Shown here piece after piece: positions 63,541 through 64,000 of a stretch of DNA of 64,000 nucleotides. The DNA lies in assembly GCA_013396755.1 (NCBI GenBank), contig VWZF01003276.1, forward strand, positions 1,489,346-1,553,345, read 5' to 3'. A program made the translations under genes and the position numbers. Under the pieces are notes generated by a model. The model was not told where the DNA came from, searched no databases, and saw only the letters and a list, made by a program, of their open reading frames with translations. Positions within the stretch are counted from its first letter, which is position 1, and each line of letters begins with the position of its first letter. This DNA comes from Sclerurus mexicanus (Eukaryota > Chordata > Aves > Passeriformes > Furnariidae).

Positions 63541-64000
63541 ACCAGCAAAGACCTCCACGGGTATAGACTGATTCAGCTGATGCTATTCCAATGCTGCTAT
63601 GCAAAAATCCAAATATGCCCTAAGCTACACTTAAAAGGAAACAATCAAATTGCAAGAGAATGTGTTAGTCATATAAACAGTTGTAAGTGACCCATTGGAA
63701 AAGAAGCATTTAAAGAATAGGAGGGGTGACTGGATCAAATCTACTAGGTTCAAACCACATTCAGATGTATATGTATGTATTTGCATTTGTGATGGTTAAC
63801 ATTGCTTTCCACTGTAAAAAGTTGAAATCCTTTACCTAATCTCTTTCACTGTTCTTATCTATCTACTTTTGCAGGCGAATCTGCCTACCTACCTATAAGT
63901 ACACCTTGGTCCTCCAAATACAGCTAGGAGAAGGTAACTAAACATCAAAGCCTGTGAATAAAGTTAACTGTAATGTATTATTGTCATTGAAGTAAAGGTA
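63541..64000. other. Unannotated noncoding DNA to window edge
   Basis: No gene recognised. Short TATG/TATC and CTAC repeats at about 63765-63785 and 63857-63895. Confidence 0.45.

Overview
The window looks like songbird (passerine) nuclear DNA from a gene-poor region, either intergenic or inside a very large intron. I found no protein-coding exon, functional RNA gene, CpG island, CRISPR array or bacterial-type operon that I could support. The sequence is AT-rich and CpG-poor. Open frames are short and scattered over all six frames, as expected by chance.

The bird assignment rests on CR1 LINEs, the dominant avian retroposon. The best one lies at about 17700-19018: 5'-truncated, reverse-transcriptase ORF2 followed by the typical CR1 tail ending in ATTCTATGATT. 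The passerine assignment rests on two copies of a tRNA-Ile-derived SINE with a CR1-like tail, at about 47850-47984 (minus) and 50165-50304 (plus). They match the family described in zebra finch as TguSINE1.

Layout. 1-17150 is unannotated DNA with one possible MIR-like remnant (about 845-1030). 17151-17270 is T/G-rich, and the CR1 copy follows. 19019-32324 is unannotated apart from three local tandem duplications and two AT microsatellites. 32325-32392 is a probable CR1 3' end. 33405-34520 is a much older, badly decayed CR1-type LINE still recognisable through the reverse-transcriptase region. 34521-46184 holds an (ATAC)n microsatellite, a long poly-T tract and an 11-bp hairpin. 46185-46307 is another CR1 3' remnant. 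46308-50304 contains the two SINEs and a poly-A tract. 50305-64000 has a minus-strand CR1 3' end (56476-56560), an A-rich block (57440-57900), a possible MIR-like remnant (59015-59125) and, near the right edge, a perfect CRE followed by a TATA-like box.

Nothing here forms a pathway or a new defence or mobile system. The history visible is successive retroposition: old amniote-type LINE/MIR remnants, then avian CR1, then passerine SINEs whose tails imply mobilisation by CR1. The most checkable leads are the SINE pair, a possible processed retrocopy at 48678-49306, two perfect 11-bp dyads and the CRE/TATA arrangement.
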